Of a stretch of 64,000 bases of DNA, positions 17,518-26,091 are shown one piece after another; the stretch's first letter is position 1, and every line of letters begins with the position of its first letter. Below the pieces are notes generated by a model. It was given only the letters and a program-made list of their open reading frames with translations. It was not told the DNA's origin and made no database searches. Source of the stretch: Arthrobacter sp. YN (GTDB taxonomy: Bacteria; Actinomycetota; Actinomycetes; Actinomycetales; Micrococcaceae); NCBI RefSeq assembly GCF_002224285.1, contig NZ_CP022436.1, positions 558,001 to 622,000 on the forward strand. Reading direction: 5' to 3'. The translations under genes and the position numbers were made by a program.

Positions 17518-18438
17518 ATGTTTCGTCGCATCCCCAAACCCCTTCGTACATCCGTCGTCGCTGTCCTTGGCGCCGTGACGTTGGCGCTGACAGCCTGTGG
17601 CGGCAACGGCGTCGCCAGTAATTCAGACGCACTGGACACCATCGAACCGGGCAAGCTGAAAGTGGCCATTCAGCCCTATATGCCATACACGGCAATGAAG
17701 GACGGCCAGCTGGTTGGCCTTGATGCCGAGATCCTGCAGGCTGCAGCGAAGAAGCTGAACCTCACTATCGAACCCCAGGTCACCGATTTCAACGGCATGC
17801 TTGGAGGTGTACAAAGCCGCCGCGTTGACATCTCCATCGGGGGAATTGCCTGGACCAAAGAACGTGCGAAGGCCGGCCTGTTCACCGATCCTCCCTACTA
17901 CTCCCCGCCGGCGATGGCCGTCCAGGGCGACAAGGACGTCAAAACCCTTGCAGACCTCCGCGGCAAGAACCTGGGCACCGTTACGGGCTACGTTTGGGTG
18001 AAGTCGATCAAGGCGGTTCCAGAGGCCAAGCTCAATGCCTACCCTGACGCCAATGGGCTGTTCGCCGACGTCGGCTCCGGACGGGTTGACGTAGGTTTCG
18101 TGGACCCCTTGCTCATTTCCTATACCCAGGCGCAGCGCCCTGATCTAGGCATGCAGACCAAGTACCTGACGCCGCCCACGGACGAAGAAGTGCAAAAATC
18201 TCCGGACCTGGCCTATTTCCAGCCGTACATGACCAGCTTCTACGTGCCAAGGGAGGCACCGAAGCTGGAGAAGGCCGTCTCCGGAGTGATTCGCGAAATG
18301 TACGCCAACGGGGAGCTTGCGAGCCTGATCACCAAATACGGTGGCGACCCGGACCAGTACCTGAAGCCGTCGCCGTCCATGACAGCGGATCGGCGGGCCG
18401 AGGACCGCCCGGCCGACTGGACGGCTCCGTCGAACTGA
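17518..18438 (+). CDS. Polar amino-acid ABC transporter substrate-binding lipoprotein
   Basis: Extracytoplasmic binding protein of 306 residues, SBP family 3 (HisJ/GlnH type). The lipoprotein signal ends in LTAC with Cys27. Typical features are KLKVAIQPYMPYT, GLDAEILQAAAKKL and DISIGGIAWTKERA, followed by the second lobe. First gene of a same-strand set: binding protein, permease, ATPase, RidA, D-amino-acid dehydrogenase. The context suggests D-amino acids or related compounds as cargo. ATG at 17518 has AAAGG upstream. Confidence 0.9.
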   Translation: MFRRIPKPLRTSVVAVLGAVTLALTACGGNGVASNSDALDTIEPGKLKVAIQPYMPYTAMKDGQLVGLDAEILQAAAKKLNLTIEPQVTDFNGMLGGVQSRRVDISIGGIAWTKERAKAGLFTDPPYYSPPAMAVQGDKDVKTLADLRGKNLGTVTGYVWVKSIKAVPEAKLNAYPDANGLFADVGSGRVDVGFVDPLLISYTQAQRPDLGMQTKYLTPPTDEEVQKSPDLAYFQPYMTSFYVPREAPKLEKAVSGVIREMYANGELASLITKYGGDPDQYLKPSPSMTADRRAEDRPADWTAPSN

Positions 18439-18474
18439 ACCGCCCGGTACCCATTCCAAAGGACAGGAACAATC

Positions 18475-19233
18475 ATGAACCCCGCACCCGGCCTGTTTCA
18501 GGTGCCATGGCAGGAATACGTGCCAGCACTTGCCGATGGTCTGCTGAGGTCCCTTGGCTACACCGCAGCCGGCTTCGCCGGCGCAGTGGTGATTGGACTC
18601 GGCGTCGCACTCCTGCGCATCAGTTCCCGTCGGCTGCTCCGGATTCCGGCTGCCGTCTACACGGAACTGTTCAAGAACATCCCCCTGCTGGCCATCATTT
18701 TCATTACTTACTTCGGCTTGGCTTCCATCGGTATCCGTCTGGATGCATTCCAAGCGGGCACTCTTAGCCTGGTGATCTTCTACGGAGCATACCTTTCGGA
18801 GATTTTCCGGGCTGCCCTCCTCGGAGTCCACCCCGGACAGCGGGAAGCAGGCCAAGCCCTGGGCCTTGGGCCCACGGTGACCTTCACTGGCATCATCTTC
18901 CCGCAGGCACTCCGGCTCGCATTGCCCGGAACCGGCACCATGCTGGTGGACCTTTTGAAGTCCACCTCCCTGCTGGTGGTGATTTCGGCAGCGGAGCTCA
19001 TGTCCCAGGCGCAGCTGATCGCCAGCGAAACGTTCCGCGCCCTTGAGGTCTACATCGTCATTTCCGCGATCTACTTTGTGGTCTGCTACCCGCTCTCGCA
19101 ATTGGTCCTCAGGCTCGAACGGCGCGTGCAAGCAGGCGCCCCCTTGTCCCTCCGCCGGTACCGCAGATTGGCTCAGGCACGCGCCCTCTTGGCAGCAGCG
19201 GAAACCACGTCATACTCGGAGGTAAAGCCATGA
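18475..19233 (+). CDS. Amino-acid ABC transporter permease (HisM/GlnP type)
   Basis: Inner-membrane subunit of 252 residues with about five hydrophobic segments. The family signature for the ATPase contact is EIFRAALLGVHPGQREAGQA, then LGLGPTVTF. ATG at 18475 follows AGGACAGGAA. Its stop overlaps the ATPase start in ATGA. Only one permease gene is present, so the pore is probably a homodimer. A charged tail of about 35 residues follows the last membrane segment. Confidence 0.9.
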   Translation: MNPAPGLFQVPWQEYVPALADGLLRSLGYTAAGFAGAVVIGLGVALLRISSRRLLRIPAAVYTELFKNIPLLAIIFITYFGLASIGIRLDAFQAGTLSLVIFYGAYLSEIFRAALLGVHPGQREAGQALGLGPTVTFTGIIFPQALRLALPGTGTMLVDLLKSTSLLVVISAAELMSQAQLIASETFRALEVYIVISAIYFVVCYPLSQLVLRLERRVQAGAPLSLRRYRRLAQARALLAAAETTSYSEVKP

Positions 19234-20027
19234 CGATCGGAAGAATTGAAACCAAAGGTCAAACGGTGAACAACGCCCGTCCGGTGGTCGAGATCAAATC
19301 CCTGGTGAAGTCGTTCTCGGGCCGCGTCGTGCTGGACAACGTGGACTTTACGGTCGAGCCAGGCAACATTGTCAGCATCATCGGCCGAAGCGGCGGTGGC
19401 AAGACCACCTTGATGCGATGCATCAACCTCCTTGAGCAACCCGATTCAGGCACCATAACGTTGCAGGGTGAGCCGGTGTTCGCAGGGAGGAAGACGGTCT
19501 GCAAGGATCTGGCCAAGCTGAGGCAGCGGGTTGGGATGGTCTTCCAACGCTTCTACCTTTTTCCCCACCTGACAGCCGTGGAGAATGTCATGTTGGCCCA
19601 AATGAAGGGGCTTAAGATCCCTGAGAAGAAAGCCCTCCACACTGCGCTGGAGTTGCTCGCCGAAGTGGGCCTGTCGCACCGGGCCCTGGCATTTCCGGAA
19701 CAGATGTCCGGAGGCGAACAGCAGAGGGTTGCGATTGCCCGGGCATTGGCCCTGGGTCCCAGCCTCCTCCTGTTCGACGAGCCGACATCCGCGCTCGACC
19801 CCGAATCCACCCGGGACGTGCTGGCCGTCATGCGCCGCTTGGCCCAGTCCGGTATGACCATGGTCATCGTCACGCACGAGGTGCCCTTTGCCAGGGAGAT
19901 CTCCGACCAAATCGTCTTCATAGATGGCGGCCACATCATCGAACAAGGTCCTCCGTCCGAGGTCATCGATAATCCGCGCGAAGAACGCACCAAGGCATTC
20001 CTCCGCTCCTACAACTCGGACAGCTAA
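19230..20027 (+). CDS. Amino-acid ABC transporter ATP-binding protein
   Basis: Cytoplasmic ATPase of 265 residues. Walker A is GRSGGGKTT, the signature is MSGGEQQRV, Walker B is LLLFDEPTSALD and the switch is VIVTHEV. The class matches GlnQ/HisP polar amino-acid systems. ATG 19230 has GGAGG eight bases upstream and overlaps the permease stop by four bases. The first ~15 residues before the ABC domain are a short extension; internal GTG starts are possible. Confidence 0.92.
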   Translation: MTIGRIETKGQTVNNARPVVEIKSLVKSFSGRVVLDNVDFTVEPGNIVSIIGRSGGGKTTLMRCINLLEQPDSGTITLQGEPVFAGRKTVCKDLAKLRQRVGMVFQRFYLFPHLTAVENVMLAQMKGLKIPEKKALHTALELLAEVGLSHRALAFPEQMSGGEQQRVAIARALALGPSLLLFDEPTSALDPESTRDVLAVMRRLAQSGMTMVIVTHEVPFAREISDQIVFIDGGHIIEQGPPSEVIDNPREERTKAFLRSYNSDS

Positions 20028-20117
20028 GTTCCACTCCCGCACCGGCGGCGTCCATTTGGCCTGATTCGCCTTTTCCGCTTCACGCTCCTACGCGCCCAAT
20101 TTCCTTGAAAGAGAACC

Positions 20118-20549
20118 ATGACTTCACTTCATAGCCCCGGCCGGACGGTTGACGTCGACGGCATCACAACCCCGGATTCGCCCTATCCATCGGCCACACG
20201 GGCAGGGGATACCGTCTACGTATCGGGTCAGGTTTCGTTTGGCGACGGCGGATCCGTCGTAGGTGAAGGCGACATCGAGGCTCAGACCCGGTGTTCCCTG
20301 GAGAGGCTTGGCAAGGTCCTGTCCACCTACGGCGCCAGCCTTGGCGACGTGGTTTCCTGCACGGTCTATCTCCGGGACGCCGCGCTCGCGGAGGCATTCA
20401 ACAGGACCTGGGTCTCTGTCTTCGCCGGACATCGACCGTCCAGGGCCACGGTTGTTGCCGAGTTGCTGGACCCGCGGCTCCTTGTGGAAGTGCAGGCAAC
20501 AGCCTGTTTGCCGCAGGGCGGACCTGACCGGGCGGAGGCATGGAAATGA
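20118..20549 (+). CDS. RidA-family enamine/imine deaminase
   Basis: Small trimeric-type protein of 143 residues of the YjgF/YER057c/UK114 family, recognised by DSPYPSATRAGDTVYVSGQV, the middle TRCSLERLGKVLSTYGASLGD and the late RPSRATVVAELLDPRLLVEV. RidA proteins hydrolyse reactive 2-imino acids made by PLP enzymes or amino-acid oxidases. The gene overlaps the D-amino-acid dehydrogenase start by four bases, and that enzyme makes just such imino acids, so the two probably work in sequence. The conserved Arg in the PSRATV region is present. Confidence 0.9.
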   Translation: MTSLHSPGRTVDVDGITTPDSPYPSATRAGDTVYVSGQVSFGDGGSVVGEGDIEAQTRCSLERLGKVLSTYGASLGDVVSCTVYLRDAALAEAFNRTWVSVFAGHRPSRATVVAELLDPRLLVEVQATACLPQGGPDRAEAWK

Positions 20550-21808
20550 AACTCCTGGTGGTCGGCGCTGGCATCATTGGTGTCACAACGGCCTACGAGT
20601 TGGCTCGGCGCGGACACGACGTTGAAGTAGTGGACAGGGAGGCCGCTGAAACACTCGCCACCAGCGACGCGACGGCGGGCCTGATCGCGCCGGGGCACTC
20701 CTTCGCCTGGGCCTCGCCGTCCGCACCCAAGGAATTGCTGAAATCAATCTTCAGCGCAGATACCTCGATCCGGGTAAAGCCGCGCCTCGACGCTGAGCTT
20801 GTGTCGTGGGGGCTGAAGTTCCTGCGTGAATGCACCGGCCCACGGGCACATCGAAACACCCTGGCAAAGCTGCGCCTCGCCCAGCGGAGCCAACAGCTCT
20901 TCAACGCGATGATCGCAGGAAAGGGCATGGACTTCCGGCCTTCAACCGGCGGCGTCCTCTATCTCTATCGCGACGCGGATGCCTTGGAACGGGCGATGGC
21001 GCATGGCAGCATCATGCGGGAGAACGGCCAGGCACAGCGGATCGTGTCCCGGGAGGAGCTGCTCCAGCTCGAGCCAGCCCTGGCCAACAGCCACGTCAGG
21101 TTCATCGGTGCTGTCCATGATGAAACTGATGCAACGGGAAATCCCGCCATATTTGCCGCGGAGGTCCGAAAGCTGTGTGAGGAGTTGGGGGTGCGCTTCA
21201 CGTTCGACACGGCCATAGTGGGGATCCGATCAGACAGTTCACCGGCCGGTGTTCCCCGGGTGGCAGCGCTCAGGAGCAGCCAAGGTGAGCTTGTCGCTGA
21301 CCGGTTCATCCTTGCAGGTGGCCCGGAGAGCGCGCGCCTGGCCAGAACTGCCGGTGTCCGCCTCCCCGTTTATCCGGCGAAAGGCTACAGCCTCACCGCT
21401 CCCATCAATGAAGGAGCCCCCGCCCCCGGCTTGGGCGGCATTGACGAGAGGTCGTTGGTGGCATGGTCAAGGTTTGGGGATCATTTGAGGATGTCCGCTA
21501 CGGCAGAGTTCGCCGGTTACTCGCAGCAGTACGCCCGGAAGGACTTTGCAAACATCCTCAAAGCAGGGAAGGAACTCTTCCCCGGGGTGCTGGACCTCAG
21601 CAGGGCTACCTACAAAGTGGGGCTAAGGCCCATGACTCCGGACGGACCGCCCATCATTGGCCGGGCAGGCGAAAGCAACCTCTACATCAACACCGGTCAC
21701 GGGCACCTCGGGTGGACCATGGCCTGCGGGTCCGCAGAGATGCTGGCGGACCTGATCGACGGCAAACCTACGGTGCTCGCGGCCGAGCCTTACGCCGTTG
21801 GCCGCTAG
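20546..21808 (+). CDS. FAD-dependent D-amino-acid dehydrogenase (DadA-like)
   Basis: Flavoprotein of 420 residues oxidising D-amino acids to imino acids, which become keto acids and ammonia. The N-terminal dinucleotide motif is VVGAGIIGVTTAYELARRGH; the C-terminal GLRPMTPDGPPIIG and NTGHGHLGWTMACGS are typical of DAO/DadA enzymes. ATG at 20546 is preferred over 20540 because GGAGG lies seven bases upstream and it forms an ATGA overlap with ridA. Last gene of the cluster; it meets nadE tail to tail with six bases between. Sarcosine or proline-type substrates cannot be excluded. Confidence 0.88.
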   Translation: MKLLVVGAGIIGVTTAYELARRGHDVEVVDREAAETLATSDATAGLIAPGHSFAWASPSAPKELLKSIFSADTSIRVKPRLDAELVSWGLKFLRECTGPRAHRNTLAKLRLAQRSQQLFNAMIAGKGMDFRPSTGGVLYLYRDADALERAMAHGSIMRENGQAQRIVSREELLQLEPALANSHVRFIGAVHDETDATGNPAIFAAEVRKLCEELGVRFTFDTAIVGIRSDSSPAGVPRVAALRSSQGELVADRFILAGGPESARLARTAGVRLPVYPAKGYSLTAPINEGAPAPGLGGIDERSLVAWSRFGDHLRMSATAEFAGYSQQYARKDFANILKAGKELFPGVLDLSRATYKVGLRPMTPDGPPIIGRAGESNLYINTGHGHLGWTMACGSAEMLADLIDGKPTVLAAEPYAVGR

Positions 21809-21814
21809 GTCAGG

Positions 21815-22636
21815 TTATTTCCACCACGTATCAAAGATCGTGACCGGAACCGTGCGCTTGTGGCGCGTGCGGAGGTACTTCTGCTCGATGAGCTCGGCGG
21901 CGTCCTGGGGGATGTCGCGGCCTTCGAGGTAGTCGTCGATCTGGTCGTAGGTGATGCCGAGCTCGTCCTCGTCGGTGCGCCCGGGCTTGTTATCCAGGAG
22001 GTCGGCGGTGGGAACCTTCTCCCAGACCCGTGAAGGTGCGCCGAGTTCGGCCAGGAGGGTGCGGTTCTGGCGTTTGTTCAGGCCGAACAGCGGCAGGATG
22101 TCCGCGCCGCCGTCGCCGAACTTCGTGAAGAAGCCCGTCACTGACTCTGCGCCATGGTCAGTGCCGATCACCAGGTAGTTGTGTTCGCCGGCCAGTGCAT
22201 ACTGGGCGATCATGCGCGCGCGGGCTTTGGTGTTGCCCTTATGGAAATCGGAGATCGGGGCGCCCGTGGTCTTCTCGAATTCGTCCTCGAAACCATCCAC
22301 GGCCTGGGAGATGTTGTAGGTCCACTCGGTCTTGGCCTTGATGAAGTCGAGGGCCGCCTGCGCGTCGTCTTCATCATGCTGGATGCCGTAGGGGAGTCGG
22401 ACGGCGACGAAGTTCGCTTCTACGCCCTCGGCGTCGAGCTCTTCCACGGCCAATTGGGCCAAGCGGCCGGCAAGGGAGGAATCTATGCCGCCGGAGATGC
22501 CAAGAACGAATCCCTTGGTGTGCGTCGCCTTCAGGTAATCCTTCAGGAAATCGACGCGCTTGCGGACCTCCTCTGCAGGGTTGATCCGGGGCTGGACGCC
22601 CATTTCTTCAATGATCTTTTCCTGGAGTTCGCGCAT
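21815..22636 (-). CDS. nadE: NAD(+) synthase, ammonia-dependent
   Basis: Last step of NAD biosynthesis: ATP-dependent amidation of deamido-NAD. It has 273 residues, the usual length of the ammonia-only form without a nitrilase domain. The ATP-pyrophosphatase P-loop is SGGIDSS (48-54). Other hallmarks are [34 protein letters not shown], and the C-terminal [14 protein letters not shown]. Monocistronic, convergent with dadA, and a few tens of bases from the LacI gene upstream. It has no functional link to the catabolic loci beside it. Confidence 0.97.
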   Translation of the reverse strand: MRELQEKIIEEMGVQPRINPAEEVRKRVDFLKDYLKATHTKGFVLGISGGIDSSLAGRLAQLAVEELDAEGVEANFVAVRLPYGIQHDEDDAQAALDFIKAKTEWTYNISQAVDGFEDEFEKTTGAPISDFHKGNTKARARMIAQYALAGEHNYLVIGTDHGAESVTGFFTKFGDGGADILPLFGLNKRQNRTLLAELGAPSRVWEKVPTADLLDNKPGRTDEDELGITYDQIDDYLEGRDIPQDAAELIEQKYLRTRHKRTVPVTIFDTWWK

Positions 22637-22694
22637 GGTCCAACACTAGTCAGCCCGGTCACGCAGGCTCAACCATATTGCGCCGCGATTCGGG

Positions 22695-23714
22695 CTAAGC
22701 GGAAGGAGCCGGACCCGTTGAACCGCGGACTGTGAGATGCGTGGGCATGACCGAGCGATTCCGGTTCCCGCCGCCGGCGAGCGGGTTCAATTGGGCCAGC
22801 AACATGGACACGGCCACCCTGCCGGCCTGCTCGATGGGAGAACTCATGGTGGTCAGGGGAGGGTTGCAAAAATCCGCGCCAAAGATGTCGTCACAGCCCA
22901 CGATGCTCATGTCTTCGGGCACCCGGAGGCCCCGTTCGCGGAGTCGTTGCAGCATCCCGATGGCGATGAGGTCATTGAAGACGATGCACGCCGTGACTCC
23001 GCTGTGGACGGCAGCATCCGCAGCAGCAGCGCCGGATTGGGTTTTGGGTGCGAAGGGGCCAAGGCGGCGGACCTCAACTCCGCGTTCCTCCGCGGCTGCT
23101 GACAGTGCGGCCCAGCGCCGGGCACTGGACTGCGAAACGGCGGGACCGGAAACGTAGGCAACGGACGTGTGGCCCCATGAAATCAGGTGGTCCAGGGCCT
23201 GCGGCATGGCTGAGGGGGTGTCGATGATGACTGCGGGGACGCCATCGACGTCGCGGTTTACAGTGACCATGGGCATCAGGGCGGCGGCAGCGGCCAGTGC
23301 TTCATCGTTGAGGCGGGACGCTGCCACAATCACGCCGTCGGCGCTTTTGCGCAGCTGCTCCAGCGTGCTGGCCTCCACCTCGTCCGATTCTTCGGTATCC
23401 ACCAGCAACTGCGTGTAGCCGGCTGCCTTAAGCTGCAGCTGGGTGCCCCGGATGAGGTCGAAGTAGAACGGGTTGGTGATGTCCGGAACCAGGACGCCAA
23501 CAGCGCCGGTCTTCCCTGAGCTCAAGGCTTTCGCCTGCGAGTTGGGCGTGTAATTAAGCTCGACGGCGGCAGCCTGGATCCGCTCGCGGGTGCGGATATT
23601 GACGCGCTCCGGGTTGGCAAGGGCCCTTGAAACTGTGGACGCCGCGACGCCGCACAGCGCGGCGATGTCGTGGATGGTGGCAGGCCGGCCTGTTGCCATG
23701 GGTTGCGTCGCCAT
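22695..23714 (-). CDS. LacI-family repressor, left member of a paralogous pair
   Basis: Repressor of 339 residues. The LacI helix-turn-helix is ATIHDIAALCGVAASTVSRA, with a hinge ending NSQAKALSSGKTGAVG, and the effector core contains VLVPDITNPFYFDLIRG and VGCDDIFGADFCNPPLTT. It is closely similar to the LacI at 33.5 kb, which shares the IFGADF segment and the ITNP motif. ATG 23714 follows GAGAGGAACGCCC. Divergent from a sugar isomerase gene; a TGGCAATCGGTTGTCA operator lies in the gap. It probably represses the uronoside regulon together with or in place of its paralogue. Confidence 0.88.
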   Translation of the reverse strand: MATQPMATGRPATIHDIAALCGVAASTVSRALANPERVNIRTRERIQAAAVELNYTPNSQAKALSSGKTGAVGVLVPDITNPFYFDLIRGTQLQLKAAGYTQLLVDTEESDEVEASTLEQLRKSADGVIVAASRLNDEALAAAAALMPMVTVNRDVDGVPAVIIDTPSAMPQALDHLISWGHTSVAYVSGPAVSQSSARRWAALSAAAEERGVEVRRLGPFAPKTQSGAAAADAAVHSGVTACIVFNDLIAIGMLQRLRERGLRVPEDMSIVGCDDIFGADFCNPPLTTMSSPIEQAGRVAVSMLLAQLNPLAGGGNRNRSVMPTHLTVRGSTGPAPSA

Positions 23715-23798
23715 GGGCGTTCCTCTCTGAACGACAAAATCATCCGGCTGTGACCACTGCCACACCGTGGGTCAAGAATGCCACACGATGGCAGCGAA

Positions 23799-23838
23799 TG
23801 GCAATCGGTTGTCAAAATGGTGCCAAGATGGCTAAACT
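23799..23838 (+). promoter_or_regulatory. Operator (23799-23814) overlapping a sigma-70-type promoter
   Basis: TGGCAATCGGTTGTCA is a LacI-type dyad with six of eight positions symmetric. It overlaps the -35 TTGTCA (23809-23814), followed after 18 bases by -10 TAAACT (23833-23838). Binding here would block the isomerase/oxidoreductase transcript. Confidence 0.7.
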
Positions 23839-23915
23839 CGTGGGGACAAGACACTCCTGTGAACTGCGTCACCGTGCTTCGGCCGGTGGCGTCGCAGGGC
23901 TACCTAGGAGAATTC

Positions 23916-24761
23916 GTGACCCACCCCCAAGCCGTGTGGAGCCTGTCCGGTTTCGGCGACGAAGTAGATCCAGATCCCGCCATCCAAGCCGCCGTGCTCC
24001 TGGCCCTCGGCGCCAGCCACCTTGAAGTCCGCAGCGCCTGGGGCACCAACGTGTCCGAACTGGAGCCTGAAGCTGTCCAGCGACTGAAAGCGATCCTCGA
24101 CGACAAGGGCCTCAAAGTCTCCGCTGTAGCCAGCCCCATTGGCAAGGTGGATGTCAGCCTGCCGGTGGAGCATGAGCTCGCGCGGCTCCGCCAGATCATC
24201 TCGGTAGCGAAAGCCCTGGATACCAAGTACGTGCGCATCTTCTCCTTCTACCGGGGCGAGGATCAGGGCCAGGATGAGATTCGGGATGCCGTGATGGAGC
24301 GCATGACGGCCTTGGCCTCTGAGGCAGCCGCCAGTGACGTGATCCTGCTTCACGAAAACGAGAAGGGCATCTACGGAGACACCCCTGAGCGTGTCCTGGA
24401 CATCATGGAAACGGTGAACTCCCCGGCACTGCGCGTCGCCTGGGACAACGCCAACTTTGTCCAGGTAGGCGTCAAGCCGTACACCGAGGGCTACGCCTTG
24501 CTGCGACCGTACCTTGAGTACTTGCAGGTGAAGGACGCGATCGCCACCACTGGCGAGGTTGTTCCTTCGGGCGAAGGCGACGGCGAACTGGATGCCACCA
24601 TCGCGGCACTGGCCGCCGACGGGTACAAGGGCTTCGCGTCGCTGGAGCCACACCTTGCCAGCGCCCACGAACTGGGCGGTTACTCCGGCCCAGTGGCTTT
24701 CGGCATCGCAGCCAGGGCCTTCGCCGGCCTCGCAAGCAAAAACGGCGTCACGCTCGCCTGA
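23916..24761 (+). CDS. Sugar phosphate isomerase/epimerase-family TIM-barrel protein
   Basis: Xylose-isomerase-like TIM-barrel enzyme of 281 residues (AP endonuclease family 2 fold). Visible elements are VWSLSGFGDEVDPD at the start, LEVRSAWGTNV, YVRIFSFYRGE, VILLHENEKGIYGDTPE with metal-type His/Glu, VAWDNANFV, LQVKDAI, and the last metal-site region ASLEPHL. GTG 23916 has AGGAG five bases upstream. The substrate is unknown. Members of this superfamily isomerise or dehydrate 3-keto sugars made by Gfo/Idh oxidoreductases, and one such enzyme is encoded next (78 bases downstream). Confidence 0.85.
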   Translation: MTHPQAVWSLSGFGDEVDPDPAIQAAVLLALGASHLEVRSAWGTNVSELEPEAVQRLKAILDDKGLKVSAVASPIGKVDVSLPVEHELARLRQIISVAKALDTKYVRIFSFYRGEDQGQDEIRDAVMERMTALASEAAASDVILLHENEKGIYGDTPERVLDIMETVNSPALRVAWDNANFVQVGVKPYTEGYALLRPYLEYLQVKDAIATTGEVVPSGEGDGELDATIAALAADGYKGFASLEPHLASAHELGGYSGPVAFGIAARAFAGLASKNGVTLA

Positions 24762-24838
24762 TCCGGGCAAAGCAGCGCCCAGTACCACCAGCACTGAGCA
24801 TCACCATCCGGCAGCATCATCCTTCGAAGGAGCAGGAC

Positions 24839-25846
24839 ATGCCAACAGCGGCAGTCATCGGTTGCGGCGACATCTCAACCGTTCATTTTGAGGCACTATC
24901 TGCGGTGGGGGACGCGGAGTTGGTGGCAGTGTGCGATACCGACCCGGAAAGGTTGGCAGCGGCGGCAGCCGCCCACGGCGTCCCCGGCTACGCGGACTAC
25001 CTGGACATGCTCCAGAAGGTGCGTCCCGACGTCGTGCATGTTTGTACGCCGCACCACCTTCATGCCTCCGTGGCCGCTGACTGCCTTGAGTGGGGCGTCC
25101 ATGTGATCGTCGAGAAGCCGCTGGCCCACACGTTGGAAGAGGGGCAACGCCTGATTGAGGTGGCGGAGCGGAGTACGGCAAAGATCGGCGTTTGTTTTCA
25201 GAACCGGTACAACGCGACGTCGCAAGCAATGCATGAACTGCTCGACGGCGGCACATTGGGTCAGGTGATCGGCGCCTCGGCGACTGTCATGTGGCACCGG
25301 GACGGCAGCTATTACGAAAGCCGTCCGTGGCGTGGAACCTGGGCCGAGGGCGGAGGCGGTCTGATGATGAACCAGGCCATCCATACCGTGGACCTGCTGC
25401 AGTGGCTGGTGGGTGATGTTGCCAAAGTGGAGGGCCACGCGTCCACCCGTTCGTTGGGTGGCGTGATTGAGGTGGAAGACACTGCGGAGTTTGTTGCCGA
25501 GCATGTCAACGGTGCCCGCAGCGTTTTCTACGCAACCCTGGCCAATGCCGTCAATGCTCCGGTGACGCTGGACATCGTCACCGAGAAGGCGACCCTCAGC
25601 CTGCGGGGCGATCTCACGGTGACCTATGCCGATGGGGCCGTCGACGTCGTCCAGGAGCGGGTGGCGGAAACCGGGGGCAGATCCTACTGGGGAGTTTCCC
25701 ATCAGTTGTTGATCGCGGACTTCTACGCCACGTTGGCCCATCCCGGACCTTTCTGGATCAACCCTGCCGAGGCGGGCAAGTCCTTGGGGATCATCAAGGA
25801 CATTTACGCGCAAAGCTACCCGGACATGCTTGAGCGGGTGGGCTGA
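24839..25846 (+). CDS. Gfo/Idh/MocA-family oxidoreductase (first copy)
   Basis: NAD(P)-dependent sugar oxidoreductase of 335 residues. The Rossmann start is AVIGCGDISTVHFEAL; the conserved VIVEKPLAHTLEEG and the downstream GGGLMMNQAIHTVDLLQWLVG give the active-site Lys and His pattern. ATG 24839 has AAGGAG upstream. Same operon as the isomerase before it. Activity could be oxidation of a glycoside at C3 or of a cyclic polyol; only the family is certain. It differs from the second copy at 32.3 kb in length (335 against 388) and in its C-terminus. Confidence 0.9.
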   Translation: MPTAAVIGCGDISTVHFEALSAVGDAELVAVCDTDPERLAAAAAAHGVPGYADYLDMLQKVRPDVVHVCTPHHLHASVAADCLEWGVHVIVEKPLAHTLEEGQRLIEVAERSTAKIGVCFQNRYNATSQAMHELLDGGTLGQVIGASATVMWHRDGSYYESRPWRGTWAEGGGGLMMNQAIHTVDLLQWLVGDVAKVEGHASTRSLGGVIEVEDTAEFVAEHVNGARSVFYATLANAVNAPVTLDIVTEKATLSLRGDLTVTYADGAVDVVQERVAETGGRSYWGVSHQLLIADFYATLAHPGPFWINPAEAGKSLGIIKDIYAQSYPDMLERVG

Positions 25847-25966
25847 ACCATCCGTGCAATCGTTGGGCGAAGGGCCGGAAACCTCAGGGATTCCGGCTGT
25901 TTTCGCGTGACGGGTCCGTGTCTCCAGGCGTCTCATCCCGGCGCTTGGCAACAATTTAAGAAACTT

Positions 25967-25984
25967 TTGACAATCGGTTGCCAA
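25967..25984. promoter_or_regulatory. LacI-type operator before the oligosaccharide/peptide-class ABC operon
   Basis: TTGACAATCGGTTGCCAA, with core CAATCGGTTG identical to the site at 23802-23811. TTGACA inside it can serve as a -35 element. A half-site TTGGCAACAATT lies about 20 bases further upstream. The binding-protein gene starts 107 bases downstream. Confidence 0.7.
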
Positions 25985-26091
25985 GATCGAACAAAGTCCG
26001 TACTGTAAATCTCACACCCAGAAAAGTGTGGTGCAGGCCACACGCCCCAAGCTCTGACTCGCATCAGGCAAAGACTCAGTAGGAGCCGACA

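Noticed and set aside
18145-19131. Open frame antisense to the amino-acid binding protein and permease genes
   Set aside because: It spans two real genes and is Glu/Gly/His-rich without a domain.
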